The notes under the pieces: generated by a model
Seen by the model: only the letters and a program-made list of their open reading frames with translations
Database searches by the model: none
What the model was told of the DNA's origin: nothing
From: Planococcus sp. 107-1
Lineage (GTDB): Bacteria > Bacillota > Bacilli > Bacillales_A > Planococcaceae
Direction: 5' to 3'
Assembly (NCBI RefSeq): GCF_021513255.1
Contig: NZ_CP090977.1
Location: 1,364,001 to 1,428,000, forward strand
Length of the DNA: 64,000 nt
Translations under genes and position numbers: made by a program
Part shown: positions 35,233 to 45,238 of the stretch, one piece after another
Layout: each line of letters opens with the position of its first letter
Numbering within the stretch: the stretch's first letter is position 1

Positions 35233-37029
35233 ATGGCAAATGAATTGATCCAACATAAATTAGCAATTCTTCCCGATCAGCCGGGCTGTTACTTAATGAA
35301 AGACCGGCAAGACACGATCATTTACGTGGGCAAAGCGAAAGTGCTGAAAAATCGTGTGCGTTCTTACTTTACTGGAAGCCACGATGCGAAAACCCAGCGC
35401 TTAGTCGGAGAAATTGTCGACTTCGAATACATTGTAACGAACTCGGAAAAAGAAGCGTTGATCTTGGAATTGAATTTGATCAAAAAGCATGATCCGAAAT
35501 ACAATATCATGTTAAAAGACGACAAAACTTATCCGTATTTAAAAATTACAAGTGAGCGGCATCCGAAATTGATTATTACGCGGCAAGTAAAACGCGATAA
35601 AGGAAAGTATTTTGGTCCTTATCCGAATGCCTATGCAGCGAGTGCAACAAAGAAATTGCTCGACCGGCTGTATCCGCTTCGCAAATGCCATACGATGCCG
35701 GACCGTGCCTGCCTCTACTATCACATGGGGCAATGCTTGGCGCCTTGTGTAAAACCGGTCGAAAAAGAAACGTATCAGGAAATGATCGATGATATTTCAA
35801 GGTTTTTAAATGGCGGTTTCCGCGAAGTGAAGCAAGACCTTGTTGAAAAAATGTCCGAAGCCGCTGAAAACTTGGAGTTTGAGCGTGCAAAGGAATACCG
35901 TGATCAAATTTCCCATATTGAAACAGTCATGGAAAAACAGAAAATGACCATGAATGACTTTACGAACCGGGATGTTTTCGGCTATGCAATTGATAAAGGG
36001 TGGATGTGTGTACAGGTCTTTTTCGTCCGCCAAGGCAAGCTGATTGAACGGGATGTTTCCTTATTCCCGCTTTACCGGGACCCTAAAGAAGAGTTCATGA
36101 CGTTCCTCGGACAATTTTATGAACAATCGAACCATGTAAAGCCGAATGAAATTTTATTGCCGGAAGGCGAAGATGCTGAATTGGTGCGTGAATGGCTGGA
36201 TATGCGCGTGCTTATTCCGCAGCGCGGCAAGAAAAAAGATTTGGTGGCTTTGGCAAAGAAAAATGCGGAAATCGCCATCAAAGAGAAATTCCAATTGCTT
36301 GAACGCCAAGAAGAACGCACAGTTGGTGCATGCGTGGAACTTGGAGAAGCGATGAATATCGAAACGCCGCTGCGCATTGAGGCATTCGATAACTCCCATA
36401 TCCAAGGGGCTGATGCGGTTTCTGCGATGGTCGCGTTTGTGGACGGAAAACCGTCCAAAAAAGATTACCGCAAATACAAAACGCGCAGTGCTTCAAAACC
36501 GGATGATTACGCAGCCATGCGTGAAGTTATCCGCCGGCGCTATACGCGTGTGTTACGGGATAATTTGCCTCTTCCTGATTTGATCGTGATCGATGGTGGG
36601 AAAGGGCAGATGGAGTCCGCTCGGGAAATTATCGAAGACGAACTGGGCTTGTCCATTCCAATTGCGGGCCTTGCAAAAGATGCAAAACACCAAACTTCAC
36701 AGCTTCTTTATGGAAATCCAGTTGAAGTCGTGCCGTTGAAACGGACGAGCGAAGCTTTTTATCTGCTGCAGCGAATTCAAGATGAAGTTCACCGTTTCGT
36801 CATAACTTTCCACCGGCAGCTGCGCGGCAAAAACTCGATCCAGTCGGCGCTTGATGGGCTGCAAGGCGTCGGGCCTAAGCGCAAACAGCAATTGCTGAAG
36901 CATTTCGGCTCCGTCAAACGCATCAAAGAAGCGTCAATCGACGAGTTAAAAGATGCAGGAATGCCGGAAAGTTTGTCTCAAACCATTTTTCAGCATTTTC
37001 AAAATGACACATTGTCAACTGAGCAGTAA
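35233..37029 (+). CDS. uvrC: Excinuclease ABC subunit C
   Basis: Makes the dual incisions in nucleotide-excision repair. GIY-YIG nuclease domain at about 14-95 ([26 protein letters not shown]), a Cys-rich segment near 155-175, the UVR domain that binds UvrB near 205-240 ([14 protein letters not shown]), the RNase H-like endonuclease domain around 380-500 (IDGGKGQM), and C-terminal helix-hairpin-helix elements ([16 protein letters not shown]). Length 598. The start follows GGGTGAG. Confidence 0.96.
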   Translation: MANELIQHKLAILPDQPGCYLMKDRQDTIIYVGKAKVLKNRVRSYFTGSHDAKTQRLVGEIVDFEYIVTNSEKEALILELNLIKKHDPKYNIMLKDDKTYPYLKITSERHPKLIITRQVKRDKGKYFGPYPNAYAASATKKLLDRLYPLRKCHTMPDRACLYYHMGQCLAPCVKPVEKETYQEMIDDISRFLNGGFREVKQDLVEKMSEAAENLEFERAKEYRDQISHIETVMEKQKMTMNDFTNRDVFGYAIDKGWMCVQVFFVRQGKLIERDVSLFPLYRDPKEEFMTFLGQFYEQSNHVKPNEILLPEGEDAELVREWLDMRVLIPQRGKKKDLVALAKKNAEIAIKEKFQLLERQEERTVGACVELGEAMNIETPLRIEAFDNSHIQGADAVSAMVAFVDGKPSKKDYRKYKTRSASKPDDYAAMREVIRRRYTRVLRDNLPLPDLIVIDGGKGQMESAREIIEDELGLSIPIAGLAKDAKHQTSQLLYGNPVEVVPLKRTSEAFYLLQRIQDEVHRFVITFHRQLRGKNSIQSALDGLQGVGPKRKQQLLKHFGSVKRIKEASIDELKDAGMPESLSQTIFQHFQNDTLSTEQ

Positions 37030-37059
37030 CATGTTATCGTAGAAGAATAATTGAATCAC

Positions 37060-37310
37060 TTGGAAAAGTGATGATAGAGGTGCGGACGTCAATAGTAGCC
37101 ATTCGGAGATTTGCAGAATCGATGAAGGATGGTGAAAGGGGCGCCCGCCGAAGTGTGCTGTAATTTGCAATACGCATGCTGGTCCTGCATTTAATAAGTG
37201 CAGGGCTGTCAGAGTTTATCTCTGGAGGGCTATCTCACATGGACGTTTTTCGTATTCGTACATGCTAAAGAGGTAGTTTGCCGGTAACTCGGTGAGCTGC
37301 CTTTTTTTTA
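37060..37310 (+). promoter_or_regulatory. Lysine riboswitch upstream of lysC
   Basis: The L-box signatures appear in order: GATAGAGGTGC (37073-37083), AAGGATGG and GAAAGGGGCGCC near 37123-37146, GCCGAAG, a CTGGTCCTGCA loop region, and the closing GGGCTATCTCAC near 37227. The intrinsic terminator (GGTAGTTTGCCG with CGGTGAGCTGCC, then eight T) is at about 37272-37309. Bound lysine should end transcription before lysC. Confidence 0.93.
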
Positions 37311-37385
37311 TTGGCAGGCAAAGCCATATTCAGTCTTTGCTTTTCATGTTGAGGGCCACATCGAAAAAATGTGGGAGTGGATGGA

Positions 37386-38600
37386 ATGAAAACGGTAGTC
37401 ATGAAATTTGGCGGAACATCAGTTGCAACACCGGAGAAAATTATCGGTGTCGCGAAAAGAGCCATTACTGAAAAAGAAAAAGGCAGAAGAGTCGTGATTG
37501 TTGTTTCGGCGATGGGAAAAACAACGGATACATTGCTTGGCTTGGCTAACGAAATCTCTGCTGAGCCGCCGAAACGGGAGATGGATATGCTGCTAGCGAC
37601 AGGAGAACAGGTGACTATTTCATTGCTCGCCATGGCATTTAAAGCGCTCGGCCATGAAGCTTTGTCGTTTACCGGTTGGCAAGCAGGCATTGAAACAGAA
37701 TCAGTGCCGCGCAATGCACGCATTGAACAAATCCATACAGAAAGGTTGGAAAAGGTGTTGGACAATGGCTATTTCTGTGTAGTTGCCGGGTTCCAAGGCG
37801 TTGATAAAATCGGCAATATCACGACACTCGGACGCGGAGGATCGGATACGACAGCGGTGGCGCTGGCAGCTGCATTAAAGGCAGACCGCTGCGATATATA
37901 CACAGATGTCGATGGCGTTTACACATCTGATCCGCGTTTTGTCAGCGGCGTACGGAAGCTCGAGCAGATTTCATATGATGAAATGCTGGAATTGGCCAAT
38001 CTCGGGGCTGGCGTCCTGCATCCCCGGGCAGTTGAATTTGCGAAAAATAACCAGGTTTCCCTATCGGTCAGAGCAAGTTATTCCGATGAACCCGGCACAA
38101 TCATACAAGAGGTGGTCACTGTGGAAAAAAATCTTATTGTCAGAGGCGTCGCATTTGAAAAAGGAATTGCACGTGTGACAGTCACATATAAAAAACCGTT
38201 CAATGGTTCATTGGCAAATATCTTTACAAAGCTTGCTGAAAACCACATCGATGTGGACATCATCGTCCAAAGCATCACGGATGCGTTCCCGCCGTCCGTT
38301 TCTTTTTCCATTAAAGAAGAAAGTTTAGAGGAAGCGCGCCGGGTGCTTGAACAACACAAAGAAGAGATCGGTTTTGTTTCCTGTGAATTCGAAGTAGGCC
38401 TCTCGAAAGTCTCCATCGTCGGTTCCGGAATGGTTTCAAATCCGGGGGTTGCAGCGCAAATGTTCGATATTCTCCGCATGGAAGAAATTCCGGTAAAGAT
38501 GGTCAGCACCTCAGAGATTAAAGTATCGGTCGTTGTGCCGTTTGTTGACATGCAAAAATCAGCGGATGCCTTGCACAGAGCCTTTGGTTTAGATGAATAA
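37386..38600 (+). CDS. lysC: Lysine-sensitive aspartokinase (alpha subunit)
   Basis: First step of the aspartate pathway to lysine, diaminopimelate, methionine and threonine. The N-terminal motif VMKFGGTSVA binds ATP; two ACT domains occupy about 265-404 and bind the effector. Length 404 from ATG 37386, which has the better placed ribosome binding site compared with GTG 37371. Expression is under the lysine riboswitch. As in B. subtilis, an internal in-frame start encodes a separate beta subunit. Confidence 0.95.
   Translation: MKTVVMKFGGTSVATPEKIIGVAKRAITEKEKGRRVVIVVSAMGKTTDTLLGLANEISAEPPKREMDMLLATGEQVTISLLAMAFKALGHEALSFTGWQAGIETESVPRNARIEQIHTERLEKVLDNGYFCVVAGFQGVDKIGNITTLGRGGSDTTAVALAAALKADRCDIYTDVDGVYTSDPRFVSGVRKLEQISYDEMLELANLGAGVLHPRAVEFAKNNQVSLSVRASYSDEPGTIIQEVVTVEKNLIVRGVAFEKGIARVTVTYKKPFNGSLANIFTKLAENHIDVDIIVQSITDAFPPSVSFSIKEESLEEARRVLEQHKEEIGFVSCEFEVGLSKVSIVGSGMVSNPGVAAQMFDILRMEEIPVKMVSTSEIKVSVVVPFVDMQKSADALHRAFGLDE
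38121..38600 (+). CDS. lysC: Aspartokinase beta subunit from an internal start
   Basis: In-frame GTG at 38121 corresponds to codon 246 of the alpha subunit and is preceded by AAGAGGTGG at a workable distance. It would give a 159-residue protein VEKNLIVRGVAFEKG onward that consists of the two ACT domains. In B. subtilis, lysC makes an identical nested beta subunit from a start at the same place. Here the codon is GTG. Translation from it is inferred. Confidence 0.7.
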   Translation: MEKNLIVRGVAFEKGIARVTVTYKKPFNGSLANIFTKLAENHIDVDIIVQSITDAFPPSVSFSIKEESLEEARRVLEQHKEEIGFVSCEFEVGLSKVSIVGSGMVSNPGVAAQMFDILRMEEIPVKMVSTSEIKVSVVVPFVDMQKSADALHRAFGLDE

Positions 38601-38637
38601 AAAAGAAAACCCCGATAAATGAAATCGGGGTTTTTCA
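38601..38637. terminator. Terminator between lysC and yslB
   Basis: AAACCCCGAT and ATCGGGGTTT form a strong stem around AAATGAA, with A and T runs on the two sides; it can serve both converging genes. Confidence 0.88.
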
Positions 38638-38671
38638 ATGGAAGGAATAAATGAATGCTCAAAAAGTGGAT

Positions 38672-39073
38672 TTATGCTTTTTCCCGCAGATCCGTTTTCA
38701 AGGTGATCCGCACTAAATTCTTTTTCGGAAGGACTTCTTCGTAGGCTTCTGTCAAAAAACCGCTCAATTTCTGTTTTTGTTCAGCCAGAAATCCGGCTTC
38801 AAGCTTAAAGCAGCGATTTTCGATTTTGTAGGGGTGAAGTGTATAGATGGTTTCATCTTTGCCGGCCTTTTCCAGGGACAATTGGCCAAAATTTGCTTGG
38901 CTAAAAAAATCAGGTGCTTCTTCCATCGCGAAAAGAGGGAATTTGCGGGCAAGCGATTTCCCAGCCCAGTAAAGGATATCAGCTTCGTGCTGGCCTAGAA
39001 CTTCTGATAATACATAGTCCCGTATAATTTCATAACCGAACTCCTGATCGGTTTCAGCTTCTTTTACAGTCAT
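38672..39073 (-). CDS. yslB: DUF2507 protein (YslB-like)
   Basis: A 133-residue soluble protein with the family core GYEIIRDYVLSEVLGQHEAD and ILYWAGKSLARKFPL. Position between lysC and sdhC matches yslB. It has a fold reminiscent of heme- or ligand-binding HNOB-like proteins, but its function is unknown and I infer nothing further. It runs opposite to both neighbours. Confidence 0.87.
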   Translation of the reverse strand: MTVKEAETDQEFGYEIIRDYVLSEVLGQHEADILYWAGKSLARKFPLFAMEEAPDFFSQANFGQLSLEKAGKDETIYTLHPYKIENRCFKLEAGFLAEQKQKLSGFLTEAYEEVLPKKNLVRITLKTDLREKA

Positions 39074-39136
39074 GTCGAACCCACTTTCAGTATAATAAAT
39101 TAATAGTAAGAATCACTTAGAAATATGCTAGTTGCC

Positions 39137-39165
39137 TTGACGCTCCAATTGGGGCGGAGTACAAT
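39137..39165 (+). promoter_or_regulatory. Sigma-A promoter of sdhCAB
   Basis: TTGACG (39137-39142), 17-base spacer, TACAAT (39160-39165). The sdhC start is about 105 bases downstream. Confidence 0.7.
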
Positions 39166-39274
39166 AAATATGTCATATTATTGTATCATGATGTTGGTTG
39201 CAGTCAATGGATGCTTTCGTAACATATCGTTTGCTCTTTTTTCTGCGTATTATTGCTTGAGGGAGGTAAAAGTT

Positions 39275-39886
39275 TTGGACAATCGTGAATTTTTAATGCG
39301 CAGGTTACACTCATTACTAGGAATCATTCCAGTAGGGCTGTTCTTGACGCAGCATCTAATCGTCAACCATTTTGCTACACAAGGTGAAGCTTCTTTCAAC
39401 AAAGCTTCTCACTTCATGGCGAACTTGCCGTTTGTTATTTTCTTAGAGATCTTCGTTATTTATTTGCCGTTGATGTATCATGCGTTCTACGGTGTATACA
39501 TAGCGTTCACGTCTAAGCATAACCCAGGTAAGTACAGCTACATGCGCAACATTTTATTCGTTGCACAGCGCTACACAGGTGTTTTCCTAGTCATCTTCAT
39601 TGCATGGCACGTCTTTGAAACTCGTTTCCAAGTTGCGATCGGCAATGCAGCGGAAGCAGATTTCAATATGATGGAAAATATCTTGAGCAACCCATTAATG
39701 TTAGCGTTTTACATTGTAGGTGTTTTAGCAGCGACGTTCCACTTGGCTAACGGCTTCTGGTCATTCTTAGTCACTTGGGGAATTACACAATCTGAAAAAT
39801 CTCAGCGAATGGCATCTTATTTCACGCTTCTAGTGTTTGTGGTGCTTTCGATTATTGGTATCAGAGCTTTGTTTGCGTTCGTTTAA
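39275..39886 (+). CDS. sdhC: Succinate dehydrogenase cytochrome b558 subunit
   Basis: Di-heme membrane anchor that passes electrons to menaquinone. TTG 39275 after GGGAGGTAAA gives 203 residues beginning MDNREFLMRRLHSLLGIIPVG, the normal N-terminus; the frame is open further upstream but lacks signals. Five hydrophobic helices hold the histidines expected as heme ligands (RRLHSLLG, TQHLIVNH, YHAFYGVY, AWHVFETRF, ATFHLANGFW). Confidence 0.94.
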   Translation: MDNREFLMRRLHSLLGIIPVGLFLTQHLIVNHFATQGEASFNKASHFMANLPFVIFLEIFVIYLPLMYHAFYGVYIAFTSKHNPGKYSYMRNILFVAQRYTGVFLVIFIAWHVFETRFQVAIGNAAEADFNMMENILSNPLMLAFYIVGVLAATFHLANGFWSFLVTWGITQSEKSQRMASYFTLLVFVVLSIIGIRALFAFV

Positions 39887-39931
39887 GAACGTTTTGATTA
39901 TTGGTGAACTAAAAGAGGAGTGAATACCAAA

Positions 39932-41680
39932 ATGGCGAGAGGCAAAATTTCTATCGTAGGCGGCGGCCTTGCCGGTTTGATGGCAGCAATTAAAGCTGCT
40001 GAAGCTGGCTCACCTGTCGACCTGTTTTCAATCGTTCCAGTTAAAAGATCTCACTCAGTTTGTGCACAGGGCGGGATCAACGGAGCGGTAAATACAAAAG
40101 GCGAAGGGGATTCCCCAGCAATTCACCTTGATGACACCGTTTACGGCGGTGACTTCCTGGCGAACCAAAAACCTGTTAAAGCAATGACAGATGCGGCACC
40201 AGGAATTATTCGCATGTTCGACCGCATGGGCGTTATGTTCAACCGTACGCCAGAAGGTCTTCTGGATTTCCGTCGTTTCGGCGGAACGATGCACCATAGA
40301 ACGGCTTTTGCCGGTGCAACAACTGGCCAGCAATTGCTTTATGCACTAGATGAGCAAGTTCGCCGCCACGAAGTGGCTGGCTTGATCACAAAATACGAAG
40401 GCTGGGAATTCCTTGGCTTAGTTTTAGATGACAACGGCGTCGGCAAAGGGATCACTGCCCAGAACATGACGACAATGGAAATCCGTGCGTTCCGTGCAGA
40501 TGCGGTTATTATGGCAACTGGCGGACCTGGGATCATTTTCGGCAAGTCGACAAACTCTGTCATCAATACAGGGTCTGCTGCTTCGATCGTTTATCAGCAA
40601 GGCGCGTATTATGCAAATGGCGAGTTCATCCAAATTCACCCGACAGCGATTCCAGGAGACGACAAGCTTCGTTTGATGTCTGAATCGGCTCGCGGTGAAG
40701 GCGGACGTATCTGGACATATAAAGATGGTAAGCCTTGGTATTTCTTGGAAGAAAAATATCCGGCATACGGAAACTTGGTTCCACGTGATATCGCGACACG
40801 CGAAATCTTCGATGTTTGTGTAAACCAGAAACTGGGCATCAACGGCGAAAACATGGTTTATCTTGACCTTTCCCATAAAGATGCTAAAGAATTGGATATC
40901 AAACTTGGCGGAATCATTGAAATCTATGAGAAATTTACTGGGGACGATCCTCGTAAAGTTCCAATGAAAATCTTCCCGGCTGTCCACTATTCGATGGGCG
41001 GACTATGGGTTGATGACCACCAAATGACAAGCATTCCTGGCGTTCTTGCAGCAGGAGAATGTGATTATTCGCAGCACGGAGCAAACCGCTTAGGCGCTAA
41101 CTCATTGCTTTCTGCCATCTACGGCGGAATGGTTGCAGGCCCGAATGCAATGGAATACGTTCAAGGTTTGGATGTATTGGCTGAAGATCTTCCTTCGGAC
41201 ATTTTTGACCGCGCGGTTGCTGAAGAGCAGCGCAAATGGGACGAAATCCTAGCACTTGATGGAACTGAAAATGCTTACGTTCTTCACAAAGAACTTGGCG
41301 AATGGATGACAGACAACGTAACAGTTGTTCGCTATAACGACCGCTTGAAAGCGACAGATGAGAAAATCCAAGAGCTGCTTGAACGTTTCAATCACATCAG
41401 CATCACGGATACTCAGCTTTGGAGCAACCAAGGCGCAATGTTCGCACGCCAGTTGAAAAATATGCTACATTTAGCACGAGTGATCACGCTTGGGGCTTAT
41501 TATCGCAATGAAAGCCGTGGAGCTCATTACAAACCGGACTTCCCGGAACGCAATGACGAAGAATTCTTGAAAACAACAATGGCCAAATTCAATGGCTACG
41601 ATGAGCCGATCTTCACTTACGAAGAAGTCGATACATCGCTGGTTGAACCTCGAATTCGAGATTACTCATCAGCACACTAA
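39932..41680 (+). CDS. sdhA: Succinate dehydrogenase flavoprotein subunit
   Basis: Oxidises succinate to fumarate in the TCA cycle. FAD-binding GGGLAGLMAAIKAAE at the N-terminus, the flavin-site region SVCAQGGINGAVNTKGEGDS, and active-site segments HPTAIPGDDKL and GGMVAGPNAMEY. ATG 39932 follows AGAGGAG and gives 582 residues. It is of the short, B. subtilis-like class that pairs with a single cytochrome b558. Confidence 0.96.
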   Translation: MARGKISIVGGGLAGLMAAIKAAEAGSPVDLFSIVPVKRSHSVCAQGGINGAVNTKGEGDSPAIHLDDTVYGGDFLANQKPVKAMTDAAPGIIRMFDRMGVMFNRTPEGLLDFRRFGGTMHHRTAFAGATTGQQLLYALDEQVRRHEVAGLITKYEGWEFLGLVLDDNGVGKGITAQNMTTMEIRAFRADAVIMATGGPGIIFGKSTNSVINTGSAASIVYQQGAYYANGEFIQIHPTAIPGDDKLRLMSESARGEGGRIWTYKDGKPWYFLEEKYPAYGNLVPRDIATREIFDVCVNQKLGINGENMVYLDLSHKDAKELDIKLGGIIEIYEKFTGDDPRKVPMKIFPAVHYSMGGLWVDDHQMTSIPGVLAAGECDYSQHGANRLGANSLLSAIYGGMVAGPNAMEYVQGLDVLAEDLPSDIFDRAVAEEQRKWDEILALDGTENAYVLHKELGEWMTDNVTVVRYNDRLKATDEKIQELLERFNHISITDTQLWSNQGAMFARQLKNMLHLARVITLGAYYRNESRGAHYKPDFPERNDEEFLKTTMAKFNGYDEPIFTYEEVDTSLVEPRIRDYSSAH

Positions 41681-41698
41681 GAAGGGAGCTAATTTACC

Positions 41699-42469
41699 AT
41701 GGGTGAAGCAGCAAAAACGGTTATATTTGAAATCGAACGCCGAAACTCTACGGATGAAGCACCGTATTTCGAGAAGTTCGAATTGCCATATCGCTTGAAC
41801 ATGAACGTCATTTCGGCGTTGATGGAAATCCGCCGGAATCCAGTTACAATGGACGGCAAAAAAACAACTCCGGTCACTTGGGACATGAACTGTCTTGAGG
41901 AAGTATGTGGAGCTTGTTCAATGGTCATCAACGGCAAAGCACGCCAGTCGTGTACAGCTCTTGTCGATCAATTGGAACAGCCAATCCGCCTTCAGCCGAT
42001 GAAGACATTCCCTGTAGTCCGCGACTTGATCGTAGACCGCAGCCGTATGTTCGATTCACTGAAAAAAGTCAAAGCTTGGGTGCCAATCGATGGAACTCAT
42101 GACCTTGGCGACGGACCTCGTATGCCAGAACGCAAACGCCAATGGGCTTACGAACTTTCAAAATGTATGACTTGCGGCGTATGCTTAGAAGCATGCCCGA
42201 ACGTCAATGATAAATCCGATTTCATCGGACCAGCACCACTTTCACAAGTTCGCTTGATGAACGCGCACCCAACTGGATCTATGACTCGCGATGAGCGCTT
42301 AAATGCAATCATGGGCGATGGCGGTCTAGGCAGCTGCGGTAACTCTCAAAACTGTGTTGAATCTTGTCCAAAAGGAATTCCTTTGACAACATCAATCGCA
42401 GCGTTGAACCGCGACACAACAGTTCAAATGTTCCGCAACTTCTTCGGAAGCGACAGAATGGTTGATTAG
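41699..42469 (+). CDS. sdhB: Succinate dehydrogenase iron-sulfur subunit
   Basis: Carries electrons from SdhA to SdhC. N-terminal 2Fe-2S ligands in CLEEVCGACSMVINGKARQ plus a later Cys (near 65-85); the 4Fe-4S and 3Fe-4S ligands in CMTCGVCLEACPNVN and CGNSQNCVESCPKGIP. Length 256. Last gene of the operon, followed by a terminator. Confidence 0.96.
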   Translation: MGEAAKTVIFEIERRNSTDEAPYFEKFELPYRLNMNVISALMEIRRNPVTMDGKKTTPVTWDMNCLEEVCGACSMVINGKARQSCTALVDQLEQPIRLQPMKTFPVVRDLIVDRSRMFDSLKKVKAWVPIDGTHDLGDGPRMPERKRQWAYELSKCMTCGVCLEACPNVNDKSDFIGPAPLSQVRLMNAHPTGSMTRDERLNAIMGDGGLGSCGNSQNCVESCPKGIPLTTSIAALNRDTTVQMFRNFFGSDRMVD

Positions 42470-42477
42470 TCTTATTG

Positions 42478-42510
42478 AAAAAAATCCCTGCTGCGGCAGG
42501 GATTTTTTCT
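42478..42510 (+). terminator. Intrinsic terminator after sdhB
   Basis: AAAAAATCCCTGC and GCAGGGATTTTTT pair around TGCG. Confidence 0.9.
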
Positions 42511-42599
42511 TTTGATTTAGATATATGATTTCAGGTAAAGGTCTAAGTTTTGCTATACTAATAAAATATGACCTTGTATTACATACTGGAGGATTTTAG

Positions 42600-43064
42600 A
42601 TGAAAGCCAAGTACATTGAAAATTTTAATAAATGGAAAGAAGAGTTTCGCTTTTCTGCGCCGGTCCAAGTGCGTTTTTCAGAAACGGATATGTTCGGGCA
42701 TGTGAATAATACGGTGCCAATTACGTATTTTGAATTTGCACGCATCGAGTATATGAAAGAACTGGGGCTTATGCAGCGTTGGCTAAAAGGCAGTGATTTG
42801 TTTCCCGTCGTAGCAGATATGCAAGTCGACTACGTAAAACAAGTTTTCTTTGACGAAAAAATGGATATTTACGTTAAAGTTGCATCAGTCGGAAATTCTT
42901 CGATAGATGTCCATTACTGGGCAGTCAATGAAAAAGAAGAAACCTGCTTTACAGGTAGAGGCGCGATGGTGCAGATTTCCAAGGAAACCGGAAAAGGATT
43001 TCCTTGGAGCCCGGAAGAGTGGGAATTGCTAACTAGCAACCAAGCCATTTCGATGGAAAACTGA
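42600..43064 (+). CDS. ysmA: Acyl-CoA thioesterase, hotdog fold (YsmA-like)
   Basis: 4HBT-family thioesterase of 154 residues; the active-site segment RFSETDMFGHVNNTVPITYFE has the usual Asp near residue 34 and His-Val-Asn. Substrate is unknown. Position after sdhB matches ysmA in B. subtilis, where I recall gerE coming next; here gerE is missing. Confidence 0.87.
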   Translation: MKAKYIENFNKWKEEFRFSAPVQVRFSETDMFGHVNNTVPITYFEFARIEYMKELGLMQRWLKGSDLFPVVADMQVDYVKQVFFDEKMDIYVKVASVGNSSIDVHYWAVNEKEETCFTGRGAMVQISKETGKGFPWSPEEWELLTSNQAISMEN

Positions 43065-43130
43065 CTGGGTTCTTGCCATAACCATAAAAAACCTTCACTA
43101 TAGAAGAGAAGATACGTAACCGAGGAGTGG

Positions 43131-43592
43131 ATGATTGTAATGACAAACACCAATAACCATATTCCACACAATTCCGATAAAGTAGCATTTATGGAAAAAG
43201 AATTGCGCTATATATCCGGTTTGATCAAGCAAAAAGGGAGAGAGATCTTGAATTCCTATACGATCACACCTCCCCAATTTGTGGCGCTGCAATGGCTTTT
43301 CGAACATGGCGATATGACAATTGGAGACCTTTCCAACAAAATGTATTTGGCTTTCAGTACGACGACCGACCTTGTCGACCGAATGGAAAAAAATGAGTTA
43401 GTGGTCCGAGTGCGGGAGGAACAAGACCGCCGTGTCGTTCGGATCAAATTATTAAAAGAGGGCGAACGGATCATTGAAGAAGTGATTAAAAAGAGACAAG
43501 ATTATTTAGAGACGGTGCTTGAAGATTTCAGTGCCGATGAAGTTGAGCGGTTTTCGTTCTTACTTGAAAAACTGCATACAAACATGAAATAG
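43131..43592 (+). CDS. ysmB: MarR family transcriptional regulator (YsmB-like)
   Basis: A winged-helix regulator of 153 residues. The DNA-binding part is FVALQWLFEHGDMTIGDLSN with the wing around VVRVREEQDRRVVRIKL. It precedes murI by 16 bases. The start is uncertain: ATG 43131 is very close to GAGGAG and ATG 43140 is rather far. Regulated genes are unknown. Confidence 0.88.
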   Translation: MIVMTNTNNHIPHNSDKVAFMEKELRYISGLIKQKGREILNSYTITPPQFVALQWLFEHGDMTIGDLSNKMYLAFSTTTDLVDRMEKNELVVRVREEQDRRVVRIKLLKEGERIIEEVIKKRQDYLETVLEDFSADEVERFSFLLEKLHTNMK

Positions 43593-43608
43593 AATTGAGG
43601 TAACTAAT

Positions 43609-44412
43609 TTGAATGCGCCAATCGGAGTTATTGATTCAGGAGTAGGCGGACTGACGGTGGCAAAAGAGATCATCAAACTTTTGCCGAACGAACAGATTTA
43701 TTACATAGGGGATAATGCCAGATGCCCGTATGGACCCCGTTCTCTCCAAGAAGTCCGTAAATTCACATGGCAAATGGCCGAAGCTTTAATGAAAAAGAAA
43801 ATTAAGATGCTGGTGATCGCTTGCAATACAGCAACGGCTGCTGCATTGAATTCACTGCAGAAAAAACTGCCGATTCCTGTCATCGGTGTGATTTTCCCAG
43901 GGGCGAGAGCTGCAATTAAAACATCCCATAGCAAAAATATCGCAGTTCTTGGAACCTTGGGGACGGTGAAAAGCGGCGCTTATGAAAAAGCGATCAAGTC
44001 ATTGGTCTCTTCTGCGCATGTTGTCCAATTGGCATGTCCAAGGTTCGTGCCGCTTGTGGAGAGTGATGAATATGAGGGGGAATTTGCCCGGATTATGGTG
44101 CAAGATACCCTTTCCCAGATTGAAGAAGAAGAATTTGATACGGCAATTTTGGGGTGTACCCATTATCCGTTGCTGCAAGGATTTATCGAGGAAGTTTTCG
44201 GGGATGGCGTAAAAGTATTGTCTTCTGCTGAAGAAACGGCAAAAGACGTCGAGCGGCACCTGAGATACAAAAAACAGCTCGCTGACCGGCAAAAGCCGCC
44301 AATCCATCACTTTTACACATCCGGTTCCACACCGATCTTTACTTCGATTATTGAAAAATGGCTAAGCATTGATCATCCGTTGATCCACTCTATCCGATTT
44401 CCAAAAACCTGA
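43609..44412 (+). CDS. murI: Glutamate racemase
   Basis: Makes D-glutamate for peptidoglycan. Catalytic cysteines in VIACNTATAAALNS (near 71) and AILGCTHYPLLQ (near 184). TTG start 43609 after TTGAGG; length 267. It corresponds to racE in B. subtilis. The germination gene gerM that lies between racE and rph there is absent. Confidence 0.95.
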   Translation: MNAPIGVIDSGVGGLTVAKEIIKLLPNEQIYYIGDNARCPYGPRSLQEVRKFTWQMAEALMKKKIKMLVIACNTATAAALNSLQKKLPIPVIGVIFPGARAAIKTSHSKNIAVLGTLGTVKSGAYEKAIKSLVSSAHVVQLACPRFVPLVESDEYEGEFARIMVQDTLSQIEEEEFDTAILGCTHYPLLQGFIEEVFGDGVKVLSSAEETAKDVERHLRYKKQLADRQKPPIHHFYTSGSTPIFTSIIEKWLSIDHPLIHSIRFPKT

Positions 44413-44436
44413 TGGCTTAGCTATCGGGTTTTTGGC
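44399..44436 (+). terminator. Terminator overlapping the murI stop
   Basis: CCAAAAACCTGAT and ATCGGGTTTTTGG pair around GGCTTAGCT. The 5' arm includes the last codons of murI. Confidence 0.8.
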
Positions 44437-44488
44437 TGTAGTAAAGGAAATATGGTAAGCTATTTGAGCAAATACAAGGAGGATTCTC

Positions 44489-45238
44489 ATGACAAGAATT
44501 GATGAAAGAGCAATAAATGAACTGCGCCCGGTGCAGATGAAAGCGGATTATTTAATCCATCCGGAAGGCTCTGTATTGATTACGGTTGGCCAGACAAAAG
44601 TGATTTGTACAGCGACCATTGAAGACAAAGTGCCGCCATTTTTGCGCGGCCAAGGGAAAGGATGGATCACGGCGGAGTATTCGATGCTGCCGCGTGCCAC
44701 CAATAGCCGGAATCGGCGGGAAGCTTCTGCTGGGAAAATCAGTGGACGGACGATGGAAATCCAACGTTTAATCGGCCGTGCCTTGCGTGCTGTCGTAGAT
44801 TTGGAAAAGCTGGGTGAACGGACTTTATGGATCGATTGCGACGTTATCCAAGCGGATGGCGGAACACGAACAGCTTCGATCACGGGAGCGTTTGTGGCAA
44901 TGGTAATGGCCATTGGAAAATTGGAGCTTCCTGCATTTCCGGTTACCGACTTTTTAGCAGCGACTAGCGTGGGCATCGACAGTGAACTTGGAGCTATCCT
45001 AGACTTGAACTATGTAGAAGATTCTTCCGCACAAGTCGATATGAATCTTGTGATGACTGGAGCCGGCCATTTTGTGGAACTGCAGGGAACTGGGGAAGAG
45101 TCGACGTTTACGCGGACTCAACTCAATGAACTTCTGGACCTTGGTGAAAGCGGAATCCAGCAATTGATTGAAAAACAAAAAGAGGTACTTGGAAGCTTGG
45201 CGCAGAAAATCGGGGAAGAGGTGGAATCGAACTTATGA
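44489..45238 (+). CDS. rph: Ribonuclease PH
   Basis: Phosphorolytic 3'-5' exonuclease that trims tRNA 3' ends. The N-terminal segment [19 protein letters not shown], the phosphate-binding [11 protein letters not shown] (near residue 125) and the catalytic Asp region [18 protein letters not shown] are present. Length 249. It overlaps rdgB by 4 bases. Confidence 0.96.
   Translation: MTRIDERAINELRPVQMKADYLIHPEGSVLITVGQTKVICTATIEDKVPPFLRGQGKGWITAEYSMLPRATNSRNRREASAGKISGRTMEIQRLIGRALRAVVDLEKLGERTLWIDCDVIQADGGTRTASITGAFVAMVMAIGKLELPAFPVTDFLAATSVGIDSELGAILDLNYVEDSSAQVDMNLVMTGAGHFVELQGTGEESTFTRTQLNELLDLGESGIQQLIEKQKEVLGSLAQKIGEEVESNL

Noticed and set aside
39125..39274. N-terminal extension of SdhC by 50 residues
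   Set aside because: It would overlap the promoter at 39137-39165; the TTG at 39275 has a strong ribosome binding site and gives the family N-terminus.
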